This document shows positions 26,301 to 34,932 of a stretch of DNA of 64,000 bases, one piece after another (the first letter of the stretch is position 1; each line of letters opens with the position of its first letter). The stretch comes from Flavobacterium hibernum. Its GTDB lineage: Bacteria; Bacteroidota; Bacteroidia; Flavobacteriales; Flavobacteriaceae. The translations under genes and the position numbers were made by a program. The stretch spans positions 1 through 64,000 of the forward strand of contig NZ_JPRK01000013.1 of the NCBI RefSeq assembly GCF_000832125.1, given 5' to 3'. The notes under the pieces were generated by a model. It ran no database searches. It saw only the letters and a list, made by a program, of their open reading frames with translations, and was not told where the DNA came from.

Positions 26301-26458
26301 CAGAAGTACAAAAACCTTTAGCAACCGTTGTTATAGGAGGTTTATTCTCAGCAACATTATTGACGTTAATTGTTTTACCGATTTTGTATTTATTGTTGGA
26401 AAAGGGATTCAAGCCCAAAGAGCGCGAGGATTTACGCGAAGAACGCAATGAAGATTAA
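23306..26458 (+). CDS. CzcA/CusA family heavy-metal RND pump
   Basis: A 1050-residue inner-membrane transporter with the two-fold RND pattern: TM1 near 12-32, a large periplasmic loop, TM2-6 near 340-500, a second loop and TM8-12 near 865-1035. The membrane proton-relay motif SLGAIDFGIIVDGAVIIVE (D400, D406, E413) marks the heavy-metal efflux group. It exports divalent or monovalent metals from the periplasm through the adjacent TolC-like channel and adaptor. Which metal is not clear from motifs alone. Normal length for the family; starts at the first ATG. Confidence 0.92.
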   Translation: MLDKIIQFSIKNKFVILLFTLVLIAWGSYSLKKLPLDALPDITNNQVQIITTAPTLASQEVEQLITYPLEQAVKTVPDIIELRSISRFGLSVVTVVFEDDVDIYWAREQIFQRLKQAEENIPKYAGSPELAPISTGLGEIYQYDVYAKKGYENKYDAVKLRTIQDWIIIPQLQGVKGVADVSTWGGKLKQYEIAVNPNTLNSLGVTITEIFEALEKNNQNTGGAYIEKDQLAYFIRGVGMAKGTKDLGNVVVKNRNGSPVLVRDVAEVREGVALRYGASTKDGKGEIVSGMVLMLKGENSSAVVDRIHERMIQINKSLPEGVVAEAFIDRGKLVDNAIGTVTKNLLEGALIVIFVLILFLGNLRAGLIVASVIPLAMLFAIILMNAFGVSGNLMSLGAIDFGIIVDGAVIIVEATMHHLQKNKRKRELTQSEMDDEVYESASKIRNSAAFGEIIILIVYLPILALVGTEGKMFKPMAMTVGFAVAGAFILSLTYVPMMSALFLSKNTEHKVNFSDRMMAWLEGIYTPFLEKALQFKKVVLGISLGLFALGLIVFNTMGGEFIPTIEEGDLAINATIMTGSSLTQMVETTTKYEQILKAKFPEIKTIVTKIGSGEIPTDPMPIESGDLIIVLKDKKEWKGKYDNWEELANAMKKEMEIIPGANIEISQPIQMRFNELMTGSRSDIAIKIFGDDLEILDAKATELISKIRKIEGIGDLKADKVTGLPQITIKYDYNKIALYGLNISDINQIIRSSFAGESAGKIYDQSKRFDVVVRMNQDNRADITDVSNLFIPLPNGQQVPLSQVATVEYEQGPVQVTREDGKRRITIGLNVRGRDIKSVVEEIQQKLDKDFKLPAGYYVTYGGQFENLVEATKRLSVALPIALGLILVLLYFTFKSFKQAGLIFTAIPLSAIGGVFALWMRGMPFSISAGIGFIALFGIAVLNGIVLISYFNQLKTEGILDPLQRVLIGTKTRLRPVLMTAAVASLGFLPMALSTSGGAEVQKPLATVVIGGLFSATLLTLIVLPILYLLLEKGFKPKEREDLREERNED

Positions 26459-26476
26459 ATATGAAAAAGATTTTGT

Positions 26477-26587
26477 TTCACGCAGATTCTGCAGATTAAA
26501 GCAGATTTAAATTAAAATATTATAAAAAATAATCTGCGCATATCAGCTTAAATCTTTTAAAAATCTGCGTGAAATAAATCTGCAGAT
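26477..26587. repeat. intergenic CTGCAGATT/AATCTGCG inverted repeats
   Basis: Multiple copies of CAGATT and AATCTG in opposite orientation (CACGCAGATTCTGCAGATT ... AATCTGCGTGAAATAAATCTGCAG) between the pump gene and the TolC-like gene. A long imperfect hairpin can form in the message; no coding. Confidence 0.65.
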
Positions 26588-26608
26588 GAACAAATTAAAT
26601 GAGAAAAA

Positions 26609-27904
26609 ATGAAGTCAACATATAATATAAATAAAAAACGTTTGCTCCCGATGGCTAGTGGGATTGCGAATCTTCCTTTGCGAACTTTGCGGTTAAATAC
26701 GCTTCAATTGACCAATAAAACTTTGTGGTTAATTGCATTTTTATTAGTAAGTGCAGTAACATCAGCACAAGAAAAAATCAGTTTAGAAAAAGCAATAGAA
26801 CTTGCCAAATCAAATAACATCGATTTAAAAATTGCCGATAAAGAAATCGAAAAACAAACCGTTCTTAAAAAGACGGCGTTTCAGCCAGAACCGCTCGAAG
26901 TGCAATATCAAGGCGGGCAGTTTAATAGTGCCGATTACGATCATAACGTTTCGATTCAGCAGTATTTTCCAATGGGGAATATTACCAAAGCCAATCGACA
27001 ATTGCAGGAAGAACTGGCAAAATTGGCCGAGAAACAAAAAGCACTTTCATCTTATGATATTGAAAAAGCCGTAACACTGGCTTATTATCAATACTTGTAC
27101 GGTATTTCGATTCAGAAATTAAATGCAGAACTGAATGAGATTTATACCAAATTTCTAAAGAATGCAGAATTACGTTTTCAGACTGGAGAAAGCGGAAATA
27201 TTGAAGTAATTAGTGCAAAGGCAAAAGTGAAAGAAATCGAAACTCAAAAAGCGCAATTAGAATATGATTTGGCTATTTATCAAAAGCAATTGCAATTTTT
27301 TATTCAAACAGACGAAAATGTAGTTCCAGATGATAAAACAGTTTTGCAATATTCAATGGTAAAAGAAGTTGGAAACTCGAAGATAGAAGGTTTAATGACT
27401 GATTATTATGAGCAGCAAATTTCAGTATATCAAAAAGAAGCCAACACACATAAAGCCATGCGAACACCAAAGCTAGGAGTGGGTTATTTTGCGCAAACTA
27501 TTGATACAAAAGGTTTATATCAAGGTTTTACAGCAGGACTTCAAATTCCTTTGTTTGGAGGTGTCAATACCGCTAAGGCACAAGCTTCGGCGATAAGTAT
27601 TTCGCAATCGCAATTGGCTTTAGATAAAAATAAACTAAGGTTAAATCTGCAAAAGCAAGAATTGCAAAACAACTTCGCAAAACAGCAAAAGTCTTTAGAT
27701 TATTACCAAACCGAAGGCTTGCAATATGCAAATCAGATTATAAATACAGCGCAGAAAAGTTATGCAAATGGCGATATGAGTTACTGGTCGTACATCAGTT
27801 TCTTAAATCAGGCAATCGACATTAAAAAGCAATATGCAGAAGCGACTCATAACTTTAATCAAAGTGCCATTGAACTTCAATTTCCAACTATCAAAAACAA
27901 TTAA
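26609..27904 (+). CDS. TolC-like outer-membrane efflux protein
   Basis: A 431-residue channel of the OEP family. The two alternating helical/strand repeats are typical, e.g. ISLEKAIELAKSNNIDLKIADKEIEK near 55-85 and KTVLQYS near 250. The N-terminus is unusually long: about 50 residues before the expected signal region (LWLIAFLLVSAVTSAQ). Part of that lead is encoded by the repeat CTTTGCGAACTTTGCGGTTAAA, which also occurs in intergenic DNA here. It partners the RND pump upstream and the adaptor downstream, which starts 2 bp after its stop. Confidence 0.88.
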   Translation: MKSTYNINKKRLLPMASGIANLPLRTLRLNTLQLTNKTLWLIAFLLVSAVTSAQEKISLEKAIELAKSNNIDLKIADKEIEKQTVLKKTAFQPEPLEVQYQGGQFNSADYDHNVSIQQYFPMGNITKANRQLQEELAKLAEKQKALSSYDIEKAVTLAYYQYLYGISIQKLNAELNEIYTKFLKNAELRFQTGESGNIEVISAKAKVKEIETQKAQLEYDLAIYQKQLQFFIQTDENVVPDDKTVLQYSMVKEVGNSKIEGLMTDYYEQQISVYQKEANTHKAMRTPKLGVGYFAQTIDTKGLYQGFTAGLQIPLFGGVNTAKAQASAISISQSQLALDKNKLRLNLQKQELQNNFAKQQKSLDYYQTEGLQYANQIINTAQKSYANGDMSYWSYISFLNQAIDIKKQYAEATHNFNQSAIELQFPTIKNN

Positions 27905-27905
27905 A

Positions 27906-29153
27906 ATGAAAATAAATTTAACAACATATTTAACCGAAAAGTTTACAGAGGTTTCGCAAAGTTTAATTTCCTTGCGCACTTTGCGTTTTTCTCTCTTTGC
28001 GTGTTTTGCAGTTACCTTATTAAGTTGCAATGAAAAGAAAACGGAAGAAACACACGAAGAAGAAAAAGCTCAAAAAGAAGTTGCCTTAACAGCATCTCAA
28101 TACAAAACTGTAGGAATCGAAACGGGGATTGTAGAAAATAGAAACCTGAACAAAGTCATAAAAGCAAATGGTTACACGACAGTTCCGCCACAAAATTCTG
28201 CCGAAGTTTCGACTTTGATAGGAGGGACGATTAAAGATATTTTTGTTCTCGAAGGTACTTATGTAAACAAAGGAAAAGTTTTGGCAACAATTCAGAATTT
28301 AGAAGTAATCGAAATGCAGGAAGATTATCATTCGGCTACAGCCAATATAGAATATCTGCAATTAGAATACAATCGTCAGAAAACCTTAAGCGACGAAAAT
28401 GTAAATCCGAGAAAAACATTTCAGGAAGTAAAGTCAAAATTGGCAGCCGAAAGAGCAAGAGCACAAGCTGCAAAAAATAAATTGGATGCCTTGCATGTAA
28501 GCACAAAAGGAAGCACATCATTAGTGCCAATAGTAGCGCCAATTAGTGGTTATGTGGGGAAAATAAGTATTGCAAAAGGCGCTTATGCACAAACAGGAGT
28601 TGCATTGTTTGAAGTGGTAGACAATAGCCAAATGCATTTAGATTTAAATGTTTATGAAAAAGATTTAGGTTCAATTTCTGTTGGGCAGGTAATCGATTTT
28701 GTGCTGACGAATCAATCTAACAAATCGATTAAAGGAAAAATCTTCGGAATCAATAAATCCTTTTCTAACGAAAGTAAAACAGTTGCCGTTCATGCTAAAA
28801 TCGAGTCGGCCGATGCCAAAGGATTAATCCCAGGAATGTACGTTTCGGCAAATATCAATATTACAAATGCTACTGTACCTGCTTTACCAAAAGATGCCGT
28901 AGTTCGAAATGCAGACAAGTATTTTGTTTTTATTGAAGAGAAACACGAACACGAAGAAAAGAAAACAGCAGCCGAAGCAAATCATGAAGAGGAAATACAC
29001 TTTAAAGCCATTGAAGTTATTCCAGGAACGACAGATTTAGGTTTTACCGAAGTAAAATTTATAAATCCTGTACCAAGTGATGCAAAAATTGTGACCAAAG
29101 GAGCTTTTTACTTGCTTTCTGCAATGGTAGGTGGAGGCGAGCATACGCATTAA
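27906..29153 (+). CDS. RND efflux periplasmic adaptor (CusB/CzcB-like lipoprotein)
   Basis: About 415 residues from the ATG at 27906, which lies 2 bp after the TolC-like stop; an in-frame start at 27834 would overlap that gene. The signal ends in a lipobox, LLSC with Cys41, so it is probably lipid-anchored. The membrane-fusion core contains the lipoyl-like hairpin (EVSTLIGGTIKDIFVLEGTYVNKG), a coiled helical hairpin and barrel strands. An HEHEEKKTAAEANHEEE His-rich insert near 365-380 may bind metal. The signal region is unusually long and includes a repeat-derived segment. Confidence 0.9.
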   Translation: MKINLTTYLTEKFTEVSQSLISLRTLRFSLFACFAVTLLSCNEKKTEETHEEEKAQKEVALTASQYKTVGIETGIVENRNLNKVIKANGYTTVPPQNSAEVSTLIGGTIKDIFVLEGTYVNKGKVLATIQNLEVIEMQEDYHSATANIEYLQLEYNRQKTLSDENVNPRKTFQEVKSKLAAERARAQAAKNKLDALHVSTKGSTSLVPIVAPISGYVGKISIAKGAYAQTGVALFEVVDNSQMHLDLNVYEKDLGSISVGQVIDFVLTNQSNKSIKGKIFGINKSFSNESKTVAVHAKIESADAKGLIPGMYVSANINITNATVPALPKDAVVRNADKYFVFIEEKHEHEEKKTAAEANHEEEIHFKAIEVIPGTTDLGFTEVKFINPVPSDAKIVTKGAFYLLSAMVGGGEHTH

Positions 29154-29334
29154 TTTAAAAAAAAAGATTTCAGGTTTCAAGTTGAACTAAACTTTAGGTT
29201 TACAAACCTGAGGCAAAAACAAAAACTTTGTGAATCTGCGACTTTGCGAGATTAAAAAATAACTTACTTATAAAAAATGACACAAAATGTTTAACTTTAG
29301 AAAGTATTAAAAAGTACTAATAATTCTCGCTAGT
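29154..29334. other. intergenic gap with hairpin
   Basis: No gene seen. CAGGTTT near 29170 can pair with AAACCTG near 29203. A short GCGAnnTTGCGA-type repeat follows at about 29224-29258. This could end the efflux operon, but there is no clear T run. Confidence 0.4.
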
Positions 29335-29435
29335 TTGTCATTCCGACGAAGGAGGAATCCTCGTAATGGGATTAATCAAAGGAGATTTACTTCGCCTGTT
29401 TGCTACCGCTCGGGTCTCCTTTGTCGAAATGACAA
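29335..29435. repeat. intergenic inverted repeat, CGACGAAGGAG family (degenerate)
   Basis: Begins TTGTCATTCCGACGAAGGAG and ends GTCGAAATGACAA, a degenerate relative of the element at 1-89. The middle is not self-complementary (ACTTCGCCTGTTTGCTACCG). It lies directly upstream of the P1B ATPase gene. Confidence 0.75.
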
Positions 29436-29463
29436 TACTTTGAGTACAATCATAGATTAAAAA

Positions 29464-31461
29464 ATGATACATCAAGATAAAGAAGTAAAAAATATAAAAA
29501 GTAAACCCATAACAACCTGTGCTTGTTCGCACGACGAACCAGTGCATTCTGATAATGATGGACATGATCACGGACACGATCATGATCATGGTGCCGAAGG
29601 CAGTTTGTTTAAATTATTTCTACCAGCCCTAATTTCGCTTGCTCTGTTACTTATAGGTATTGGGTTAGATCATTATTTTCCTCAAAATTGGTTTACGGGT
29701 TATGTTAGAATTGGTTGGTATATAATTGCTTATTTACCAGTAGGATTACCCGTTTTAAAAGAAGCTTATGAAAGCATTAGAAAAGGCGATGTATTTTCAG
29801 AATTTTTCCTAATGTGCATTGCTACGATTGGCGCGTTTGCGATAGGTGAATTTCCAGAGGGAGTTGCAGTAATGCTGTTTTATACCATTGGTGAAAACTT
29901 TCAGGGATTGGCAGTAAGTCGTGCAAAATCGAACATCAAAAGCTTATTAGATCAGAGACCTGACGAGGTTAATGTTATAGAAAACAATGTTGCCACAAAA
30001 GTCAAAGCAGCGGATGTTATAATAGGATCTATTATTCAGCTTAAGGCAGGAGAAAAACTAGGTTTAGATGGCGAATTATTATCAGATACAGCTTCGTTCA
30101 ATACAGCCGCTCTAACAGGCGAAAGCAAACCCGATACGAAAGTAAAAGGAGAAACTGTTTTGGCTGGAATGATTAATGTAAATACAATTTCGTTAATAAA
30201 AGTAACAACAGCTTATAATGACAGCAAGCTTTCTAAAATTCTGGAAATGGTGCAGAACGCCACAACTAAAAAAGCACCTGCCGAATTGTTTATCAGGAAG
30301 TTTGCCAAAATCTATACACCAATTGTAGTTTATTTGGCCATTGCGATTTGTTTATTGCCCATGCTTTTTGTTTCCAATTATGTATTTAGCGACTGGTTGT
30401 ACAGAGCTTTGGTTTTCTTGGTAATTTCATGTCCTTGTGCATTGGTGATTAGTATTCCGCTTGGTTATTTTGGCGGAATTGGCGCTGCAAGTAAAAACGG
30501 AATTTTATTTAAAGGAAGTAATTTTCTGGATAGTATTTCAACCATTCAGAATGTTGTGATGGATAAAACCGGAACAATGACCGAAGGTGTTTTTAAAGTT
30601 CAGGAAGTTATTATTCAAGATGGTTTTGATAAAGCTGAAATTCTGAAATTAGTAAATGTTTTAGAAAGTCAAAGTACACATCCTGTTGCCACGGCAATTC
30701 ATAATCATGTTGGAAAGATTGATGCTTCAATTGAACTGAAAAATGTAGAAGAAATTTCGGGACACGGATTAAAGGCCGAGATTGACGGAAAAGAACTTCA
30801 TGTAGGGAATTTTAAACTGATGGATAAATTCAGCATTAACTATGATATAGATCCAAATGCTGTTGTTTACACCACAATCGCTATTGCTTATGATAAAAAA
30901 TTCGCTGGATATATTACCATTGCCGATGAGATTAAAGCAGATGCAAAAGAAACAGTAGACAGATTAAAAACACTAGGTGTTAAAGTTACGATGCTAAGTG
31001 GAGACAAAACAAACGTTGTACAGTTTGTAGCCAATAAATTAGGAATCGCAAATGCATTTGGCGATTTATTGCCCGAGGATAAAGTTAAAAAACTTAACGA
31101 AATCAAAGCTAAAAACGAAACTGTAGCATTTGTTGGCGATGGTGTAAATGATGCTCCTGTAATCGCTTTAAGTACTGTTGGAATTGCAATGGGAGGTTTA
31201 GGAAGCGATGCGACAATTGAAACTGCCGATATTGTAATTCAAGACGATAAACCAAGTAAAATACCAATGGCGATTAATATAGGTAAGCAGACCAAAAAAA
31301 TTGTCTGGCAAAATATTACTTTGGCTTTTGTTGTAAAAGCTTTTGTACTAATTCTTGGTGCAGGTGGACTCGCCACAATGTGGGAAGCTGTTTTTGCCGA
31401 TGTTGGGGTGGCATTATTAGCTATCTTGAATGCTGTAAGGATTCAGAGAATGAAATTTTAA
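29464..31461 (+). CDS. heavy-metal P1B-type ATPase (ZntA/CadA-like)
   Basis: A 665-residue cation-exporting ATPase. The N-terminus lacks an HMA domain but carries CACSHDEP and a His/Asp-rich GHDHGHDHDHG stretch (about 19-44) as metal ligands. Six to eight membrane helices are visible. CPC in ISCPCALV (323-325) is the transport site and Asp367 in DKTGTMTEG is phosphorylated. TGES (218-221), GDGVNDAP and the HP locus (QSTHPVA) are present. It probably exports Zn2+, Cd2+ or Pb2+ from the cytoplasm, complementing the RND system just upstream. Confidence 0.93.
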   Translation: MIHQDKEVKNIKSKPITTCACSHDEPVHSDNDGHDHGHDHDHGAEGSLFKLFLPALISLALLLIGIGLDHYFPQNWFTGYVRIGWYIIAYLPVGLPVLKEAYESIRKGDVFSEFFLMCIATIGAFAIGEFPEGVAVMLFYTIGENFQGLAVSRAKSNIKSLLDQRPDEVNVIENNVATKVKAADVIIGSIIQLKAGEKLGLDGELLSDTASFNTAALTGESKPDTKVKGETVLAGMINVNTISLIKVTTAYNDSKLSKILEMVQNATTKKAPAELFIRKFAKIYTPIVVYLAIAICLLPMLFVSNYVFSDWLYRALVFLVISCPCALVISIPLGYFGGIGAASKNGILFKGSNFLDSISTIQNVVMDKTGTMTEGVFKVQEVIIQDGFDKAEILKLVNVLESQSTHPVATAIHNHVGKIDASIELKNVEEISGHGLKAEIDGKELHVGNFKLMDKFSINYDIDPNAVVYTTIAIAYDKKFAGYITIADEIKADAKETVDRLKTLGVKVTMLSGDKTNVVQFVANKLGIANAFGDLLPEDKVKKLNEIKAKNETVAFVGDGVNDAPVIALSTVGIAMGGLGSDATIETADIVIQDDKPSKIPMAINIGKQTKKIVWQNITLAFVVKAFVLILGAGGLATMWEAVFADVGVALLAILNAVRIQRMKF

Positions 31462-31475
31462 TATCCAAAATTTAT

Positions 31476-31514
31476 AAAAGTCGTTTCAGAACTAGAATTT
31501 GAAGCGACTTTTTT
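31476..31514. terminator. bidirectional intrinsic terminator
   Basis: AAGTCG..TTCA pairs with TGAA..CGACTT, flanked by A and T runs. It lies between the convergent P1B ATPase and GNAT genes. Confidence 0.8.
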
Positions 31515-31527
31515 TATTAGAGTCTTT

Positions 31528-32178
31528 TTAGTCGAAATTTGGAATAACAAGAGACGTATAAAGACAATAGATTTCCCATCCTATAGACTCGTAGAACAAT
31601 TTACCTTGCTCTGTTGCAACCAGAAAATTATTGTAAACACCATTTGCCAAAGCAATCTTTTCAAGTTCTTGCATTAGGAAAGTTGCAAGTCCTTTTCTTT
31701 TATGATTTTCGTTGGTCGAAATTCTATCATAGATCGCTAAATCATCTACAAGAACAACACGTCCTATAGAAGCTAGTGCGCCATTTTTAGTAAAAATTTT
31801 AATAACGTGCGTTGAATTGTAATGTTCAAATTCTAGTTTATACTCATCATTTAAAGTACAGTTTAGAATGTTCATAGGATGAAAGCAAGACATCATATAT
31901 CCTTGAGGCTGAACAACCCATTTTTTAGCTATTTTGTCTTTTATTTCGTCAGGAGGAGAACAAACTTTTAGAAAAATCCCTGGTTGATTAATAGATCGTG
32001 ATAATTCGACAAGATCTTCATGAAGTGCTGTAAAAACATATCGTCTTTTTTGATTCTCATAGCCAACTTCAACCATAAGTCCTGATTTGTATTTTGAAGG
32101 CAATGGCAATTTTATGGATAATGACCAAGCTGTAAGCCATTTATCTACAATACTAAAAGGAATATTTTTTTGAAGCAT
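31528..32178 (-). CDS. GNAT family N-acetyltransferase
   Basis: A 216-residue protein whose C-terminal half (about 125-205) carries the GNAT acetyl-CoA motif NENHKRKGLATFLMQELEKIA (RKGLA) and a late Y..IGW motif (LFYESIGWEIY). The N-terminal half (LTAWSLSIKLPLP...) is not obviously part of a GNAT fold and could be a substrate domain. The acceptor is unknown. A palindrome similar to one at 36.85 kb lies 73 bp upstream, between this and the divergent Omp85-like gene. Confidence 0.85.
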   Translation of the reverse strand: MLQKNIPFSIVDKWLTAWSLSIKLPLPSKYKSGLMVEVGYENQKRRYVFTALHEDLVELSRSINQPGIFLKVCSPPDEIKDKIAKKWVVQPQGYMMSCFHPMNILNCTLNDEYKLEFEHYNSTHVIKIFTKNGALASIGRVVLVDDLAIYDRISTNENHKRKGLATFLMQELEKIALANGVYNNFLVATEQGKLFYESIGWEIYCLYTSLVIPNFD

Positions 32179-32250
32179 ATGATAAATCCGTAATTACAAA
32201 TGTAAATAAAATAATAAACAGATTTTATACGTAGGAACTTAAAAAGAACG

Positions 32251-32272
32251 GTTTCATTTTATAACATGGAAC
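32251..32272. promoter_or_regulatory. candidate operator (imperfect palindrome)
   Basis: GTTTCATTTTATAACATGGAAC differs at only two of 22 positions from the perfect palindrome centred in 36847-36868. It lies in the divergent promoter region of the GNAT and Omp85-like genes. No regulator gene is adjacent. Candidate transcription-factor site. Confidence 0.5.
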
Positions 32273-32342
32273 GTAAGATTAGGTAAATTGAAAGGATATT
32301 TTTTAATCATGTATTAGCTTTGTTTACATTAAAAACACAGTA

Positions 32343-33419
32343 ATGAATAAAATATTTTTTGGGACTATATTACTTTTGCTTTGCTCTTTTTGTGCACCCG
32401 CACAAACAAAGCCTGATGACAGCACCAAAACATCAAAAAGGCATACTAAAAAGATTGATTTTAATGTAATGCCCTACATCAATTACAACAGAACTCTTGA
32501 TTTTATGTTTGGCGCCATCCCAATGATGATGTACAAAGTAAATAAAGCCGATACTATTTCTCCAAAATCATTATCAGGAATTTCGGCTATTTATACAACC
32601 AATAAATCATATTTTATAGCCACATTCAACAAATGGTATTTTAACGAAGATAAATGGCGCGCACAAGTGTTTCTGGCCACAGGAAACCAAAATGCACAAT
32701 ATTTTGTAGATGATATTGATGTGCCTGATTTTTATAATTATGATACCAAAACAAACATTGTAAATTTCAGTTTACAGCGTAAAGTAATCAAAGCCTTATA
32801 TGCCGGAATTGGCTATTCATATTCCCACTACGACACAAAATATCAAGACGATGTGCAACCAGCTTCTACAACACATACAAATGGTTTACAGCTCATAATG
32901 CTTTATGATACTCGAGATGCCGTTTATTATCCTACTAAGGGAGATAAAATAAAATTAAGATGGCTTACTTATCCCACTTGGTTCGGGAATGATGCTAACG
33001 CCAATAAAATACTTTCAGAATATGACAAGTATTTTCCAATGCGAAATGGAACTGACGTACTCGCTGCGCGTTTTTCCGGTAAGTTTGGGTTAGGTAATAT
33101 TGCTTTTGAACAGCAAGTAACTATTGGCAACCAAGATATTAGAGGGTATTCTGAAGGGAAATACCGTGGCGATGGACTTATGGATTTACAAGCGGAGTAT
33201 CGATACAATTTTAGTAAAAAAATGGGGCTTGTTGGCTTTGCGGGTATAGCGACAATTTACGGGTCTGATACAAGCAGTTTCAACTGGAAATTATATCCGG
33301 GAGCAGGAGTAGGATATCGTTACAGAGCTTTTAAAACCGAAAAATTTAATGTTGGTTTAGATGCCGCCATTGGTAAAGGCGATTGGGGTCTTTATTTTAG
33401 AATTGGCGAAGCTTTTTAA
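32343..33419 (+). CDS. BamA/TamA-like outer-membrane barrel (Omp85 superfamily)
   Basis: A 358-residue protein with a signal peptide (FGTILLLLCSFCAPAQ) and a C-terminal bacterial surface antigen domain. It shows QQVTIGNQDIRGYSEGKYRGD, with the RGY motif of the L6 loop, and a last strand ending GDWGLYFRIGEAF, with the C-terminal Phe. There is no visible POTRA domain; at this length it is the barrel-only type, common in Bacteroidota next to enzymes. Role unknown. Its last codons overlap the convergent nitronate monooxygenase stop by 4 bp. Confidence 0.85.
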   Translation: MNKIFFGTILLLLCSFCAPAQTKPDDSTKTSKRHTKKIDFNVMPYINYNRTLDFMFGAIPMMMYKVNKADTISPKSLSGISAIYTTNKSYFIATFNKWYFNEDKWRAQVFLATGNQNAQYFVDDIDVPDFYNYDTKTNIVNFSLQRKVIKALYAGIGYSYSHYDTKYQDDVQPASTTHTNGLQLIMLYDTRDAVYYPTKGDKIKLRWLTYPTWFGNDANANKILSEYDKYFPMRNGTDVLAARFSGKFGLGNIAFEQQVTIGNQDIRGYSEGKYRGDGLMDLQAEYRYNFSKKMGLVGFAGIATIYGSDTSSFNWKLYPGAGVGYRYRAFKTEKFNVGLDAAIGKGDWGLYFRIGEAF

Positions 33420-34501
33420 AAATTTTGTTTTTCTTTAGTGGTAAATTCTTCTGTTTGCTGAATTAAATCTTTCAACAATTCAGAGGTAGATTTGTTGCTA
33501 AAACCATTAATAGATTGTCCAAGCCAAATCCCTACAAAATCTGCAAGCTCTTTTTTCTTTCCAATTTTCCTTAATTCATTAGTTAATTTATTCTGATAAG
33601 GATATGGTAAAACATAATCAGAATTCTCAATGGTTTCGATAAACTTATTTTTAATTCCTCGGGCATATCTTCCCGAAAAAGATTTGGTTAGCATAATTTC
33701 ATCTTCTTTAACCAATTTTAATCTGTTTTTTTCAAACGGTTTCAAGGCACTTTCTGTCGATCCTAAAAGTAAACTTCCAACTTGAAATCCTTGTGCACCC
33801 AAAGTTTTTGCTGCCAAAAGCGTTTTTGCATTGTAAATTCCGCCAGCATAAATCAAAGGATTTTTTACATTTTCGGCGATTTGAGATAGTAATGAAAGTC
33901 CGCCAATCTCTGGAATATTATTTGGTTCAAAACTTCCGCGATGTCCGCCAGCTTCAATTCCCTGAACGCTTATAATATCTATTCCTTTTTCAGACAAAAT
34001 CTTAGCTTCTTCAATAGAAGTACAAGTTCCAATTAAGACAACGTTGTTTCTTTTTAAAAGCGCTATAGATTCATCGTCAAGGCATCCAAAAATAAAACTC
34101 AGAATTTTGCATTTTTTATTTATAATAGCATCAATCTGATCGTGATAATCTGTAAAATTAATAGTATTTAATTCAGGTAAAACGACTTCAATACCATTTT
34201 CGTTGGCTAGCTTTTCAATATAGTTTTTAGTTTTATAATATTGTTGCGTAAGTGTATCATCAATTTGCGGAATTTGATTTACAAAAATGTTCACCGCAAA
34301 AGGTTTATCTGTCAATTTTTGAGTTTCATTAATAAGCCTGACACAATTATCTGAATCTAAATCGGCGAGAGCCAATGATCCTAAACAACCTAAATTAGAA
34401 GTTGCTGCGGTCATTTGTGGCGTCGTAACTCCAAACATTGGCGACTGAACAATAGGATATTGAATATCAAGTAAGTTTGTTATTTCGTTTTTCCAGTTCA
34501 T
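33416..34501 (-). CDS. nitronate monooxygenase (class I-like)
   Basis: A 361-residue FMN-dependent TIM-barrel oxidase. The N-terminus (YPIVQSPMFGVTTPQMTAATS) is the FMN-binding start, and SVQGIEAGGHRGSFEP carries the family His/Gly motif, with His a likely base. YAGGIYNAKTLLAAKTLGAQGFQVGSLLL is the phosphate-binding loop. It oxidises alkyl nitronates or related carbanions. It starts 32 bp downstream of the tautomerase gene, so a two-gene unit is likely. Confidence 0.9.
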   Translation of the reverse strand: MNWKNEITNLLDIQYPIVQSPMFGVTTPQMTAATSNLGCLGSLALADLDSDNCVRLINETQKLTDKPFAVNIFVNQIPQIDDTLTQQYYKTKNYIEKLANENGIEVVLPELNTINFTDYHDQIDAIINKKCKILSFIFGCLDDESIALLKRNNVVLIGTCTSIEEAKILSEKGIDIISVQGIEAGGHRGSFEPNNIPEIGGLSLLSQIAENVKNPLIYAGGIYNAKTLLAAKTLGAQGFQVGSLLLGSTESALKPFEKNRLKLVKEDEIMLTKSFSGRYARGIKNKFIETIENSDYVLPYPYQNKLTNELRKIGKKKELADFVGIWLGQSINGFSNKSTSELLKDLIQQTEEFTTKEKQNF

Positions 34502-34533
34502 GATCCTGTAAATTAAAATTCGCTTTTTAGATT

Positions 34534-34932
34534 TTACTTCTTTAAATGTTTGGGTTCCTGGATTTCACCATTTCCAAAAGACCAGTTTTCAAGGCCATTA
34601 TTTTCTAATAAAACGATGATAATATTGTTAATTAAAATTTCTGTCGAGGTCGAAATTTTACTTGCAATTTGGTGGTACAAATTCTTTTTTTGTTCCAATG
34701 TTCTACCTTGTCCTGCAGTAATTTGAACATATATAATCTCTTCAGAATGCGAAATACCAAGATAACTCTCTGGATATTTTATTTGATGAGATTCTAATTC
34801 TTCAATTACATGAAAATAATCGTCTTTCGGAATATGAAATTCTGCTATTAAAGATTGATGAACAGCTTCTGAAATACTATTTTTTGTTTCTAGTGAAAGT
34901 TTCTTAGGCAAACTGATTCGGACAAAAGGCAT
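34534..34932 (-). CDS. tautomerase family protein (MSAD-like length)
   Basis: A 132-residue protein starting MPFVRISLPKKLS, so Pro is N-terminal after Met removal, as required for tautomerase catalysis. The beta-alpha-beta repeat is doubled (second copy near 65-125, with TAGQGRTLEQKKNLYHQIA), the MSAD/CaaD-type length rather than the 62-residue 4-oxalocrotonate form. The substrate is unknown. It lies with nitronate monooxygenase, sulfatases and a VOC protein. Confidence 0.85.
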   Translation of the reverse strand: MPFVRISLPKKLSLETKNSISEAVHQSLIAEFHIPKDDYFHVIEELESHQIKYPESYLGISHSEEIIYVQITAGQGRTLEQKKNLYHQIASKISTSTEILINNIIIVLLENNGLENWSFGNGEIQEPKHLKK

